45,166 bases of DNA from Pseudomonadota bacterium (lineage in GTDB: Bacteria; Pseudomonadota; Alphaproteobacteria; Sphingomonadales; Sphingomonadaceae). A program made the position numbers and the translations under genes. The notes below the pieces were generated by a model. That model did not search any database. It was not told the DNA's origin and saw nothing but the letters and a program-made list of their open reading frames with translations. Positions 7,593 through 15,880 of this stretch are shown piece after piece. Every line of letters begins with the position of its first letter. Position 1 is the stretch's first letter. Location: the NCBI GenBank assembly GCA_016781555.1, contig JADDQD010000108.1, positions 833 through 45,998 on the forward strand. The letters run 5' to 3'.

Positions 7593-8975
7593 TCAGTCTC
7601 CGATGAGGGCGCGCGGACCTGCTTCGCGCATCGCCGAGGCGGCGGCGTCCACAGTCGAGCGGAATTGCTGGTTCTGGGCCAGCGCCTGCGGGAAGATCTG
7701 CTCCAGCGCAAGAAGATCGTCGACGAGGTGCGGCCCAAGGGCGATCTGCGCCAACTCACCAGCAAGCGGATCCACAATCTGAAGGCCAGCGCTCACCTGC
7801 CGGTCGACGAACAGCATCCAGGCGGCGATCGGGATTGCAAGCCGCTCCACCGGCCGGCCCGCGGCAAGCGCATCTGCAATCGTGTCGAGCAGGCGGTAGG
7901 GGAGCTTCTGTGACCCGTCCCAGGCAATCTGTGACAGCTTGTGTCGGATGGCCGGGTTGCGGAATCGGGCGACGATTTCGTTTCCATAAGCTTGAAGATC
8001 GAAGGACGGGGTCAGGCCCGGGATGATGTCCTCCCGGATCAGCCGCTCGATGAAACGCGCAAGAGCGGCGTCGTTCATCGCGTCAGCGACAGTTTCGTGT
8101 CCGATCAACAGGCCGAGATAGGCGAGGCTCGAATGCGCGCCGTTGAGGATACGAAGCTTCGCCAATTCATAAGCCGCCACGTCATCGGTCAGCACCGCGC
8201 CCACGGACGCGAGATCGGGGCTTCCTGGCGGCAGCACATCTTCGATAATCCAGGCGGCATATGCTTCGCGGCTGACCGGAATCGCATCGGCGAACCCGGT
8301 CGCCTCGCGCACCTTCGCACGCGTCTGATCGTCCGTCGCTGGCGTGATCGAATCGACCATGGAGTTCGGGAAGCGGACTTCGCCCGCGATCCAGTCGGCG
8401 AGCGCCGGGTCGAGCCGGCGTGCAAAAGCTTCCACTGCCAGGCCGAGCTTCCGTCCGTTGGAGACCATGTTGTCGCAGCAGAGCGGGGTGAACGGCGCCA
8501 GGCCTTCCGCGCGGCGGTCCCGAAGGGCGAGGGCGAGCCAGCCTACGAGGCTCTCCGGCTGATCCGGCTTGGCCAAATCGTGGACAATGTCGGGGTGAGA
8601 AAAATCGAGCGTCCCGTCGCCCGCGAGGCAATAGCCTTTCTCCGTCACGGTGCTCGAGACGATCCGGATGCCCGGGTCGCGGAGGAGGTCGCGTACTGCC
8701 TGACCCTCGCCGGGGCCGAAGAAGCGATTGTGCGCACCGATCGTGCGGAAGCTCGCCTGCGCGTCGAGAATGGCGAGCGTGTACAGCCCCTCCTGTGCTT
8801 TCAAGGCCTGCACGGTGCCGGGCGAGCGTAGCGACACTGCCGCTATACCCCAGTTGGAGTCGTGGCAGAGGAGGCGGTCGATATAATCTGCTTGGTGCGC
8901 TCGGTGGAAAGCGCCGGGCCCAAAGTGCACGACACCGGTCTTTATGGCTTTTCGGTCGTATTGCGGCGCGATCAC
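7593..8975 (-). CDS. uxuB: Fructuronate reductase-type enzyme, mannitol dehydrogenase family
   Basis: A 460-residue NAD-dependent polyol dehydrogenase. FGPGAFHRAHQ (residues 18-28) is the nucleotide-binding start of the mannitol 2-dehydrogenase/UxuB branch, not of tagaturonate reductase UxaB. The conserved catalytic block KLRILNGAHSSLAYLG with its Lys, Asn and His is present. Classical UxuB reduces fructuronate to mannonate, yet its neighbours are UxaC and UxaA, and no mannonate dehydratase is in the window. It may therefore act on tagaturonate here, or on both. The GTG start at 8975 overlaps the TGA of uxaA by four bases (GTGA). A partial ACCGGT site near 8937 is inside the coding region. 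Confidence 0.85.
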   Translation of the reverse strand: MIAPQYDRKAIKTGVVHFGPGAFHRAHQADYIDRLLCHDSNWGIAAVSLRSPGTVQALKAQEGLYTLAILDAQASFRTIGAHNRFFGPGEGQAVRDLLRDPGIRIVSSTVTEKGYCLAGDGTLDFSHPDIVHDLAKPDQPESLVGWLALALRDRRAEGLAPFTPLCCDNMVSNGRKLGLAVEAFARRLDPALADWIAGEVRFPNSMVDSITPATDDQTRAKVREATGFADAIPVSREAYAAWIIEDVLPPGSPDLASVGAVLTDDVAAYELAKLRILNGAHSSLAYLGLLIGHETVADAMNDAALARFIERLIREDIIPGLTPSFDLQAYGNEIVARFRNPAIRHKLSQIAWDGSQKLPYRLLDTIADALAAGRPVERLAIPIAAWMLFVDRQVSAGLQIVDPLAGELAQIALGPHLVDDLLALEQIFPQALAQNQQFRSTVDAAASAMREAGPRALIGD

Positions 8976-10486
8976 AATGTAACGCCGCGTTTCCAGATTG
9001 CGATTTCGCGTTCTCCATTCCGTTCGGCCGCCGTGGGCGCGCCGGACGCGATTGCCACCAACCGTTCGAGCAGAGCGTCCGCTACCCGTTCAAGGCCGTC
9101 TTCCAGCACTCGGCCGGCATCGAAGTCAATCCACCCCTTCTTGCGGTCCGCAAGCGCGCTGTTGGACGCGATCTTCACGGTGGGCACCGGAAAGCCCAGC
9201 GGCGTGCCGCGGCCGGTTGTGAAAAGGATGAGCGTGGCTCCCGCAGCCGCGAGGGCAGTGGAGGAGACGGCGTCGTTGCCCGGCGCCTCCAATAAGGTGA
9301 GGCCCTTCCGGCGCACTCGGGCCCCATAGCGGAGCACATCGTCAACGGGTGCCTGGCCCGCCTTCTGCACCGCGCCGAGGGACTTCTCCTCAAGCGTGGT
9401 TATCCCGCCCGCAATGTTGCCGGGGGAGGGATTTTCCGAAACCGGCTGGCCGTTGTCCAGAAAGTAGCGCTTGAAGTCGTTCACCACGCCGACAATGCCG
9501 TCAAAAACGGCCTCGTCCCGGGCTCTCGCCATCAGCAAATGTTCCGCGCCGAATATTTCGGGGATTTCAGTCAGCACGGCCGAGCCGCCGGCCCCGACCA
9601 CGCGATCGGCCATTCGCCCAACGAGGGGGTTGGCAGTGAGGCCCGAAAAGCCGTCGGATCCACCGCATTTCAGGCCGATCACGAGATCGCTCAGGGGAGT
9701 GGGCGCACGCTCGGCAAGGGCTGCGGTTGCGACCAAGGCATCGACCATCTGCAGGCCTTCCTCAATCTCGTCCTCGACTCCTTGCGCGCGAAGCACCCGA
9801 ATGCGGCCGCGGAGCCCCTCGGGGATCTCGTCCATCAGCCGGTCAGCCTGGTTCGATTCGCAACCCAGGCCCAAGAGCAATACCCCGCCTGCATTGGGAT
9901 GGCAGGCGAGGGCAGCGAGCAAGGCGCGCGTGCCGTCGAGATCCCCGCCGAGTTGCGAGCATCCGTGCGGGTGCGTGAAAGCATGGACGCCGTCCACCCG
10001 GCTCCCGTGCCGTGCGTTGGCGATCTGAGCGATGCGGTCGGCGGTGCGCGCAACGCAGCCTACGGTCGGCAGTATCCAGATTTCGTTGCGCGTGCCCACA
10101 CGGCCATCAGGGCGTCGATAGCCCAAGAAGGTGCCGCTTGGCTGGGGCAGGGGCGTGCCTTTCACCGGCGCGTAGCGATAGCCCTCCACGCCCGACAGCA
10201 AGGTTTCGACATTGTGGGTGTGGACGTGCGCGCCCGCTTCGGCCGCCGCCTTCATTCGGCCGATCGCCCAGCCGAACTTGCGGATTTCGGCGCCCTCTTC
10301 GAGTGGATGAAGCGCCACCTTGTGCCCGTGAGGAATCGGCTCGGCTGCGGTAAGCACGCGCCCGGCAACTTCCACTTGCTCCCCCGCCGCGATCGGCCGC
10401 AGCGCCACCGCGACGTCGTCGGCCGGGTGGAGCTGAAGAACGGTTGGCGCTTGAGCATCGCCGACAAGGGAGGAGGCCTGCGTCAT
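8972..10486 (-). CDS. uxaA: Altronate dehydratase
   Basis: A 504-residue two-domain enzyme that converts altronate to 2-keto-3-deoxygluconate. The N-terminal SAF domain covers about residues 16-95 (LQLHPADDVAVALRPIAAGE) and the main UxaA/GarD domain follows (GYRRPDGRVGTRNEIWILP, THPHGCSQLGGD, LGLGCESNQAD, GLKCGGSDGFSG). The length matches the family. It is the first gene of the operon uxaA-uxuB-eda and is divergent from the LacI-type regulator, with one operator between the two. A 15-base tandem repeat touches its start codon. The function is well supported by family and context. Confidence 0.93.
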   Translation of the reverse strand: MTQASSLVGDAQAPTVLQLHPADDVAVALRPIAAGEQVEVAGRVLTAAEPIPHGHKVALHPLEEGAEIRKFGWAIGRMKAAAEAGAHVHTHNVETLLSGVEGYRYAPVKGTPLPQPSGTFLGYRRPDGRVGTRNEIWILPTVGCVARTADRIAQIANARHGSRVDGVHAFTHPHGCSQLGGDLDGTRALLAALACHPNAGGVLLLGLGCESNQADRLMDEIPEGLRGRIRVLRAQGVEDEIEEGLQMVDALVATAALAERAPTPLSDLVIGLKCGGSDGFSGLTANPLVGRMADRVVGAGGSAVLTEIPEIFGAEHLLMARARDEAVFDGIVGVVNDFKRYFLDNGQPVSENPSPGNIAGGITTLEEKSLGAVQKAGQAPVDDVLRYGARVRRKGLTLLEAPGNDAVSSTALAAAGATLILFTTGRGTPLGFPVPTVKIASNSALADRKKGWIDFDAGRVLEDGLERVADALLERLVAIASGAPTAAERNGEREIAIWKRGVTL

Positions 10487-10522
10487 TCTTGCTTCCGCTG
10501 TTCTTGCTTCCGCTGTTCTTGC
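10486..10522. repeat. 15-bp tandem repeat (about 2.5 copies) at the uxaA start
   Basis: TTCTTGCTTCCGCTG occurs at 10486-10500 and 10501-10515, followed by a partial TTCTTGC. On the coding (minus) strand each unit carries GGAAG, so the repeats place several weak ribosome-binding-like elements just before the ATG, between it and the operator. Copy-number change here would move the operator and ribosome site relative to the gene. Confidence 0.8.
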
Positions 10523-10529
10523 ATCGGGC

Positions 10530-10543
10530 GGAAACCGGTGTCA
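10530..10543. promoter_or_regulatory. Predicted operator between uxaA operon and LacI regulator gene
   Basis: Third exact copy of GGAAACCGGTGTCA, in the divergent region between uxaA (leftward) and the regulator gene (rightward). Its placement suggests control of the uxaA operon and possibly autoregulation of the regulator. Confidence 0.75.
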
Positions 10544-10644
10544 TTGTAGGCCGCCGACGCCGCTTCGGCAAGGCCCAGCGAGCGCCATCTATTGTGGCCA
10601 CCGCAGGCTGGCGGAGCTATCGTGCGTGCATTGGAGAGGATCAG

Positions 10645-11700
10645 TTGGCGGACACGGACGACAAGCTTTCCGCAGCTTTGCGCGCGAAGCCGACCATCAA
10701 CGATGTTGCGAGGCTTGCCGGAGTTTCGAAAAAGACGGTGAGCCGGGTTATCAACCGCTCTCCCCTCCTCAACGACGAAACGCGCGATCGAGTCCAGCAG
10801 GTTATCAAGGAGCTGGGCTACGTGCCCAATCCCCAGGCGCGTGCGCTCGCGCTCCGGCGCAATTTCCTTGTCGGCCTTATCCACGACAATCCCAACGCGC
10901 AGATGGTGCTGAACGTTCAGCAGGGCATCCTCGAAGCTCTCCAGGGAACGGAGTTCGAGCTGGTCGTCCGTCCGGTGGACCGCCGCTCCTCCGCAATGCT
11001 CGACGATATTCGCGATCTCCTGCAGCGGCAGCGGCTGTTCGGCGTGGTGCTGCTCCCGCCGATATCCGAAAATGACGCGCTTGCGCATCTGTGCGAGGAG
11101 CTAGGGGTTCGCTACACTCGAATGGGCTCGGCCGAGCTCGACGGTCCCGATCACATGGTCGCGTCCAACGACCGCGAGGCCGTGCGCGAGGCAACGGCTT
11201 ACCTAGTGGAGCAGGGTCATAGGCTGATCGGCTTCGTGCAGGGACCGGATGGGTTCCGCTCGGCAGCCGAACGTCGGCTGGGCTTCGAAGACGCCCTGGC
11301 GGCGGCCGGGATCAAGCTGCAGCGGAGTTTGATGGAAGAAGGAAACTACACGTTCGAATCGGGTATAGCCGCGGCCAATCACCTGCTGGACTTGTCGCCA
11401 CGACCGACGGCGATCTTCGCTTCGAACGATGAAATGGCGGCCGGGGTGGTGCATGCCGCCCGGCACCGTGGTATTTCCGTGCCCGAGGACCTCTCCGTGA
11501 TCGGCTTCGACGATACGGCAATCGCCGCGCATATCTGGCCGCCGCTCACCACGGTTCGTTGGCCGATCATCTCCATGGCACGGTCGGCGGCAACCAAGCT
11601 TGTTGGCGACGTCGTTGAACCCGTTCGGCCGGTGGAGGATGGCCCGATCTTTCTGTCGACGCTTGTGCGGCGGGCGTCGGTTGCCCCGCCCAGGAGCTAG
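10645..11700 (+). CDS. LacI-family transcriptional regulator of uronate/pectin genes
   Basis: A 351-residue repressor. The N-terminal helix-turn-helix is clear (PTINDVARLAGVSKKTVSRV, residues about 16-35), followed by the hinge region (LGYVPNPQARALALRR) and a periplasmic-binding-like effector domain ending with the typical ISVPEDLSVIGFDDTAIAAH. The TTG at 10645 is used: it follows GGAGAGG, and the open frame upstream runs into the divergent uxaA gene. Family members bind short palindromes with a central CG step, which fits the ACCGGT-centred sites found across the locus. The inducer is probably a pathway intermediate such as a keto-deoxy acid or a uronate; this is inferred from location. No gene symbol is given because KdgR, UxuR and ExuR cannot be told apart here. 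Confidence 0.88.
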   Translation: MADTDDKLSAALRAKPTINDVARLAGVSKKTVSRVINRSPLLNDETRDRVQQVIKELGYVPNPQARALALRRNFLVGLIHDNPNAQMVLNVQQGILEALQGTEFELVVRPVDRRSSAMLDDIRDLLQRQRLFGVVLLPPISENDALAHLCEELGVRYTRMGSAELDGPDHMVASNDREAVREATAYLVEQGHRLIGFVQGPDGFRSAAERRLGFEDALAAAGIKLQRSLMEEGNYTFESGIAAANHLLDLSPRPTAIFASNDEMAAGVVHAARHRGISVPEDLSVIGFDDTAIAAHIWPPLTTVRWPIISMARSAATKLVGDVVEPVRPVEDGPIFLSTLVRRASVAPPRS

Positions 11701-11728
11701 GCTCACGCGCTTGTGCCGAAGCCACTTG

Positions 11729-11738
11729 CAAGCGCTTG
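11729..11738. promoter_or_regulatory. Second palindrome next to the uxaC operator
   Basis: CAAGCGCTTG is a perfect 10-base palindrome directly abutting the ACCGGT operator at 11739. Its centre also has the CG step typical of LacI-family sites, but the sequence differs, so a second regulator could bind here. Confidence 0.4.
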
Positions 11739-11752
11739 TGACACCGGTTACC
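11739..11752. promoter_or_regulatory. Predicted uronate regulon operator (uxaC operon)
   Basis: TGACACCGGTTACC has a perfect left half and a degenerate right half of the proposed operator. It lies 52 bases upstream of the uxaC ATG. Confidence 0.7.
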
Positions 11753-11804
11753 CAGAAATAACATAAGGTCGCGACGATCACCGACGATATGCGTTAGGAC
11801 GAAG

Positions 11805-13241
11805 ATGCCAAGGCCTCTGCAACTCCACCCAGACCGGCTGCTTCCTGCCGATCCCACCACCCGCTCGATTGCGCGCGCGCTCTACCAACAAGTGAGGGCG
11901 CTGCCGATCGTCAGCCCGCACGGGCATACCGATCCGGCCTGGTTCGCGACCAATGCGCCGTGGACGAACCCGGCCGAGCTGCTGCTCGCGCCCGACCATT
12001 ATCTTTATCGGATGCTGTACAGCCAAGGCGTGCCGCTCGAAGCGCTTGGCGTTTCCAGCAAAGCGGGGCCGTCTTCGGCCGATCCGCGCAGTTCGTGGCG
12101 CTTGTTTGCGAGCCACTATTATCTCTTCCGCGGAACGCCCTCGCGAATGTGGCTCGACCATGTTTTCGCCGAAGTGTTCGGCATGGACGTGGCCCTCGAA
12201 CCCGCCACCGCCGATCTTTTCTATGACCGCTTGACCGAACAGCTGGCGACGCCGAGCTTTCGTCCGCGTGCCTTGTTCGAACGATTTGGCATCGAGCTTC
12301 TGGCAACCACCGAAGGTCCGCATGAAGACCTCGTCCATCATGCTGCCATCCGGAGCTCCGGTTGGAGTGGACGCGTGGTCACCACCTATCGCCCGGACGC
12401 GGTGATCGACCCGGAGCACGAAGATTTTGCTTCCGCGCTCGCTCGCTTCGCCGAGCTTTCGGGCGAGGACGTCCACAGCTGGTCCGGCTATCTCGCCGCG
12501 CACCGGAAGCGGCGCGCCGATTTTCGTGCTGCAGGTGCGACGGCCACCGACCATGGGCACCCGACGGCACGCACGGCCAATCTTTCCTCCCTCGAGGCTG
12601 AGGCCTTGTTCGGACGCATCATCGGCGGCAGCTGGACAGCCGAAGACGCCGATCTCTTCCGCGCGCAGATGCTGACGGAAATGGCGGCGATGAGCATCGA
12701 GGACGGCATGGTGATGCAAATCCACCCGGGCGCCTTCCGCAACCACAATCGGACGCTTCACGCCACCCACGGGCGGGACAAGGGCGCCGACATCCCGACC
12801 CGCACCGATTATGTCCACGCGCTAAAGCCGCTGCTTGATCGGTTCGGTAACGAGACGCGGCTCTCGATCATTCTCTTCACCTTGGACGAGACCAGCTATG
12901 CGCGGGAGCTGGCGCCGCTTGCCGGTCATTATCCCTGCCTGAAGCTCGGCCCGGCCTGGTGGTTTCACGATAGCCCCGAAGGCATGCGCAGGTTCCGCGA
13001 AATGACCACGGAAACGGCCGGCTTCTACAACACGGTCGGGTTCAACGATGATACCCGTGCCTTCTTGTCCATCCCCGCCCGTCACGACGTCGCTCGCCGG
13101 GTGGACTGTTCGTTCCTTGCTCGGCTCGTCGCCGAGCACCGGATCGAAGACTGGGAAGCTGCGGAGCTTGCCCACGAACTGACCTACGGCCTCGTCAGGC
13201 GTGCCTATCGCCTGGACGCGCCGCGAGCCGAAGCTGCCTGA
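11805..13241 (+). CDS. uxaC: Uronate isomerase (glucuronate/galacturonate isomerase)
   Basis: A 478-residue member of the amidohydrolase-like uronate isomerase family that converts galacturonate to tagaturonate and glucuronate to fructuronate. The metal-binding start is visible as IVSPHGHTDPAWF (residues about 30-42). Later blocks include MLYSQGVPLEALGV, VTTYRPDAVIDPEHEDF, GMVMQIHPGAFRNHN and the final NTVGFNDDTRAFLSIPARHD. The length is close to the family's 470. It is the first gene of the rightward operon uxaC-kduI-kduD-kdgK-esterase, 12 bases before kduI. ATG 11805 follows GGACGAAG. Confidence 0.92.
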   Translation: MPRPLQLHPDRLLPADPTTRSIARALYQQVRALPIVSPHGHTDPAWFATNAPWTNPAELLLAPDHYLYRMLYSQGVPLEALGVSSKAGPSSADPRSSWRLFASHYYLFRGTPSRMWLDHVFAEVFGMDVALEPATADLFYDRLTEQLATPSFRPRALFERFGIELLATTEGPHEDLVHHAAIRSSGWSGRVVTTYRPDAVIDPEHEDFASALARFAELSGEDVHSWSGYLAAHRKRRADFRAAGATATDHGHPTARTANLSSLEAEALFGRIIGGSWTAEDADLFRAQMLTEMAAMSIEDGMVMQIHPGAFRNHNRTLHATHGRDKGADIPTRTDYVHALKPLLDRFGNETRLSIILFTLDETSYARELAPLAGHYPCLKLGPAWWFHDSPEGMRRFREMTTETAGFYNTVGFNDDTRAFLSIPARHDVARRVDCSFLARLVAEHRIEDWEAAELAHELTYGLVRRAYRLDAPRAEAA

Positions 13242-13253
13242 ACGGAGACAAGA

Positions 13254-14092
13254 ATGTTCGAGAGAACCTATTACGCCACCCACCCCGACATGATGGAGTG
13301 CGTTTCCAACGAGGAACTGCGTGACGCTACCTCATTCAGAACCTCTTCCGCGAAGGCGAAGTTGTCTTGAATTACACCCATGCCGACCGCTTCGTGATCG
13401 GCGGGGTCGCCGTTGGCGCCAGCGAGGTTCGGCTTCCGGACCAGGCCGAGCCCGCTTCCGCGGCCGGGCACGCATTTCTGGAGCGTCGCGAGCTCGCCGT
13501 CGTGAACGTCGGCAGGACGGCCGGGACGGTCACCGTCGACGGTGAGACGTTCGAGCTTGGCAACAAAGACTGCCTTTACGTCACGATGGGGGCCCGTGAC
13601 GTGCGCTTTTCAGGCGCGGGCGCGCGCTTCTATCTCGCCTCCTGCCCGGCCCACAAAGGCTTCGAAACGCGCAAACTCTCGATTGCGCAGGCGAATGCGC
13701 TGGAGCGCGGCAGCCTGGAGGAGTCCAATGAACGGACAATCTATCAGCTTGTCATCCCCGGGGTGTGCGACAGCGCTCAGCTGGTCATGGGCTTGACGGT
13801 GCTGAAGCCCGGCAGCGTATGGAACACGATGCCGCCGCACATCCACGAGCGGCGCTCGGAAATCTATTTTTACTTCGAGCTGGACGGCGAGAACGACCGG
13901 GTGTTCCATTATATGGGCGAAGGCGAAGCGATGCGGCACATCGTCATCGCCAACGAGGAAGCGGTGATCAGTCCGCCCTGGTCGATCCACATGGGTTCGG
14001 GAACCCGCGCTTATGCCTTCATCTGGGCGATGGCCGGCGAGAACCAGGATTATACCGACATGAACGTTCTGGACATCTGCCAGCTGCAGTAG
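13254..14092 (+). pseudogene. kduI: 5-keto-4-deoxyuronate isomerase KduI, frameshifted
   Basis: KduI converts 5-keto-4-deoxyuronate to 2,5-diketo-3-deoxygluconate. Reading from ATG 13254 gives MFERTYYATHPDMMECVSNE and then [10 protein letters not shown] with a stop at 13368-13370. The +2 frame picks up the family sequence from about 13326 onward ([13 protein letters not shown], then [13 protein letters not shown]). One C is missing near 13325 (GAC-GC instead of GACCGC). With that base restored, the gene would encode 279 residues, the family length. The rest is intact, including the zinc-site block [11 protein letters not shown] and the later SIHMGS. A TTG at 13367 could start a 241-residue remnant lacking the first 38 residues. 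The missing base lies in a CC run, so a sequencing error is possible. Confidence 0.85.
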
Positions 14093-14117
14093 CAGCCGAG
14101 TGCTTGGGGGAACTTCA

Positions 14118-14873
14118 GTGAACAATCCTTTCGACCTCACGGGCCGCGTTGCCATCGTGACGGGCGCAAACACCGGCATCGGGCAAGGGCTAGCTGTTGC
14201 GCTTGCCGCAGCGGGAGCCGATGTCGCTCTGGTTGGCCGCTCGCCCGCCGACGAGACGGCGGAGCAGGTACGCGCGCTTGGCCGGCGGGCGGCACTCGTT
14301 CGCGCCGACCTTTCCACCATTGCTCCTGTTCAGGATGTCGTTGACCAAACGCTCGGCGAACTCGGCGGCCTGGACATTCTCGTCAACAACGCCGGCATCA
14401 TCCGCCGCGCGGACGCGGTCGACTTTTCGGAGGAAGATTGGGACGCGGTTGTCGACACCAACCTCAAGTCGGTCTTCTTTCTTTGTCAGGCGGCGGGCCG
14501 TCACCTGATCGCACAAGGGCGCGGCAAGATCATCAACATCGCTTCGATGCTGAGCTTCCAGGGCGGCATTCGCGTACCGAGCTATACGGCCTCCAAGTCG
14601 GGCGTGGCTGGCCTCACCAAACTGCTCGCCAACGAATGGGCGGCCAGAGGCATCAACGTCAACGCCATCGCGCCCGGATATATCGCCACCAACAATACCG
14701 CGGCGCTGCAGGCCGACGAGAACCGCAACCGGCAGATCATGGAGCGGATCCCAGCCGGGCGCTGGGGCGACCCGTCCGACCTTGGCGGAGCGGCCGTGTT
14801 CCTTGCCTCAAGCGCTTCCGATTACGTGCAGGGGCATGTTCTTGCCGTTGATGGCGGCTGGCTCGCGCGCTGA
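14118..14873 (+). CDS. kduD: 2-deoxy-D-gluconate 3-dehydrogenase / KduD
   Basis: A 251-residue classical short-chain dehydrogenase that reduces 2,5-diketo-3-deoxygluconate to 2-keto-3-deoxygluconate with NAD(P)H. It shows the cofactor motif TGANTGIGQG, NNAG, and the active-site YTASK preceded by the Ser-containing IASMLSF segment; GYIATNNTAALQAD is typical of KduD. GTG 14118 is chosen because GGGGGAA precedes it and the protein then begins MNNPFDLTGRVAIVTG. It follows kduI and its stop shares a base with the kdgK start. Together with KduI and KdgK it forms the branch that handles lyase-made unsaturated uronates. Confidence 0.92.
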   Translation: MNNPFDLTGRVAIVTGANTGIGQGLAVALAAAGADVALVGRSPADETAEQVRALGRRAALVRADLSTIAPVQDVVDQTLGELGGLDILVNNAGIIRRADAVDFSEEDWDAVVDTNLKSVFFLCQAAGRHLIAQGRGKIINIASMLSFQGGIRVPSYTASKSGVAGLTKLLANEWAARGINVNAIAPGYIATNNTAALQADENRNRQIMERIPAGRWGDPSDLGGAAVFLASSASDYVQGHVLAVDGGWLAR

Positions 14874-15880
14874 TGGCGACCGTCGCCTGCTTCGGTGAGC
14901 TGCTCCTGCGCCTGACCGCGCCGGGGCGCGAACTGCTGCTGCAGCGGCCGCACCTGGACGTCCACATTGGCGGCGCTGAAGCCAATGTCGCAATCGGGCT
15001 GGCCTCGCTCGGCCATTCCACCAGGGTCGTCAGCATCGTTCCCGACACCGCGCTTGGGCAGGCCGCAATCGGCTATCTGCGGCGGTACGGCGTGGACGCT
15101 TCTGACGTCGCCACGGCGGCGGGGCGGATGGGGCTTTACTTCCTTGCGCAAGGGGCAGGGCTGCGCGCGTCCGAGATCGTGTACGATCGCGAAGGAAGCA
15201 GCTTCGCGCTTGCATCGCGCGAGAGCTTTGATTGGGACCGCCTGCTGCAGGGCGTCGACCTTCTTCACATGTCCGGGATCACGCCGGCGCTTGGGCCCCA
15301 ATCGGCTGAAGCTGCCATTGCCGCGGGGGAAGCCGCCGAGCGCCTGGGCGTCGCGATCTCGTTCGACGGCAATTACCGCGCCCAGCTGTGGGAGCGCTGG
15401 CAGAGCAACCCGCGCGAAATCCTGACGCGGCTCGTGAGCAAGGCCGAAATCCTATTCGGGAATCACCGCGACGTCTCGCTTCTGCTCGGAACGCGCTTCA
15501 GCGGCGATGGTGCGGATCGCCGCCGCGAAGCTGCGGAAGCGGCCTTTGCGGCCTTTCCCAAGCTGAAGCTGATTGCTTCAACAGCCCGCCACATCGACGA
15601 TGCCGATCGGCACCGGATCTCCGCACGAGTTGATAGGCGGGAAAGCGCGGCACAGACCGAGGAGGTAGTGGTCGCCGGTATCATCGACCGGATCGGGGCG
15701 GGAGACGCTTTCGCGGCCGGCATTCTGCACGGCCTTCGGCTCGGCGCCGACCTCGACTGGACCGTTCGGTCGGGCCTCTCTTTGACATGCCTGAAGCACA
15801 GCCTGCCGGGGGATGCGAGCCTGTTCGGCCGCCGGGACATCGAAGCGTTCATGTCCGGTGAGCTAGACGTCAGGCGCTGA
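14873..15880 (+). CDS. kdgK: 2-keto-3-deoxygluconate kinase
   Basis: A 335-residue PfkB-family sugar kinase that phosphorylates 2-keto-3-deoxygluconate to KDPG, the point where both uronate branches meet before Eda. The N-terminal PfkB signature is seen at HIGGAEANVAIGLASLG. The C-terminal signature DRIGAGDAFAAG carries the catalytic Asp, and SFDGNYRAQLW is typical of KDG kinases. The TGATG overlaps on both sides (with kduD at 14873 and with the esterase at 15880) indicate translational coupling. Confidence 0.92.
   Translation: MATVACFGELLLRLTAPGRELLLQRPHLDVHIGGAEANVAIGLASLGHSTRVVSIVPDTALGQAAIGYLRRYGVDASDVATAAGRMGLYFLAQGAGLRASEIVYDREGSSFALASRESFDWDRLLQGVDLLHMSGITPALGPQSAEAAIAAGEAAERLGVAISFDGNYRAQLWERWQSNPREILTRLVSKAEILFGNHRDVSLLLGTRFSGDGADRRREAAEAAFAAFPKLKLIASTARHIDDADRHRISARVDRRESAAQTEEVVVAGIIDRIGAGDAFAAGILHGLRLGADLDWTVRSGLSLTCLKHSLPGDASLFGRRDIEAFMSGELDVRR

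Noticed and set aside
8930-8943. GACACCGGTCTTT inside uxuB, similar to the operator
   Set aside because: Only the left half matches and it lies in coding sequence; it may be chance or a weak internal site, so it was not listed as an operator.
11778-12818. 346-residue leftward open frame inside uxaC
   Set aside because: It is antisense to a well-conserved uronate isomerase and has no motif.
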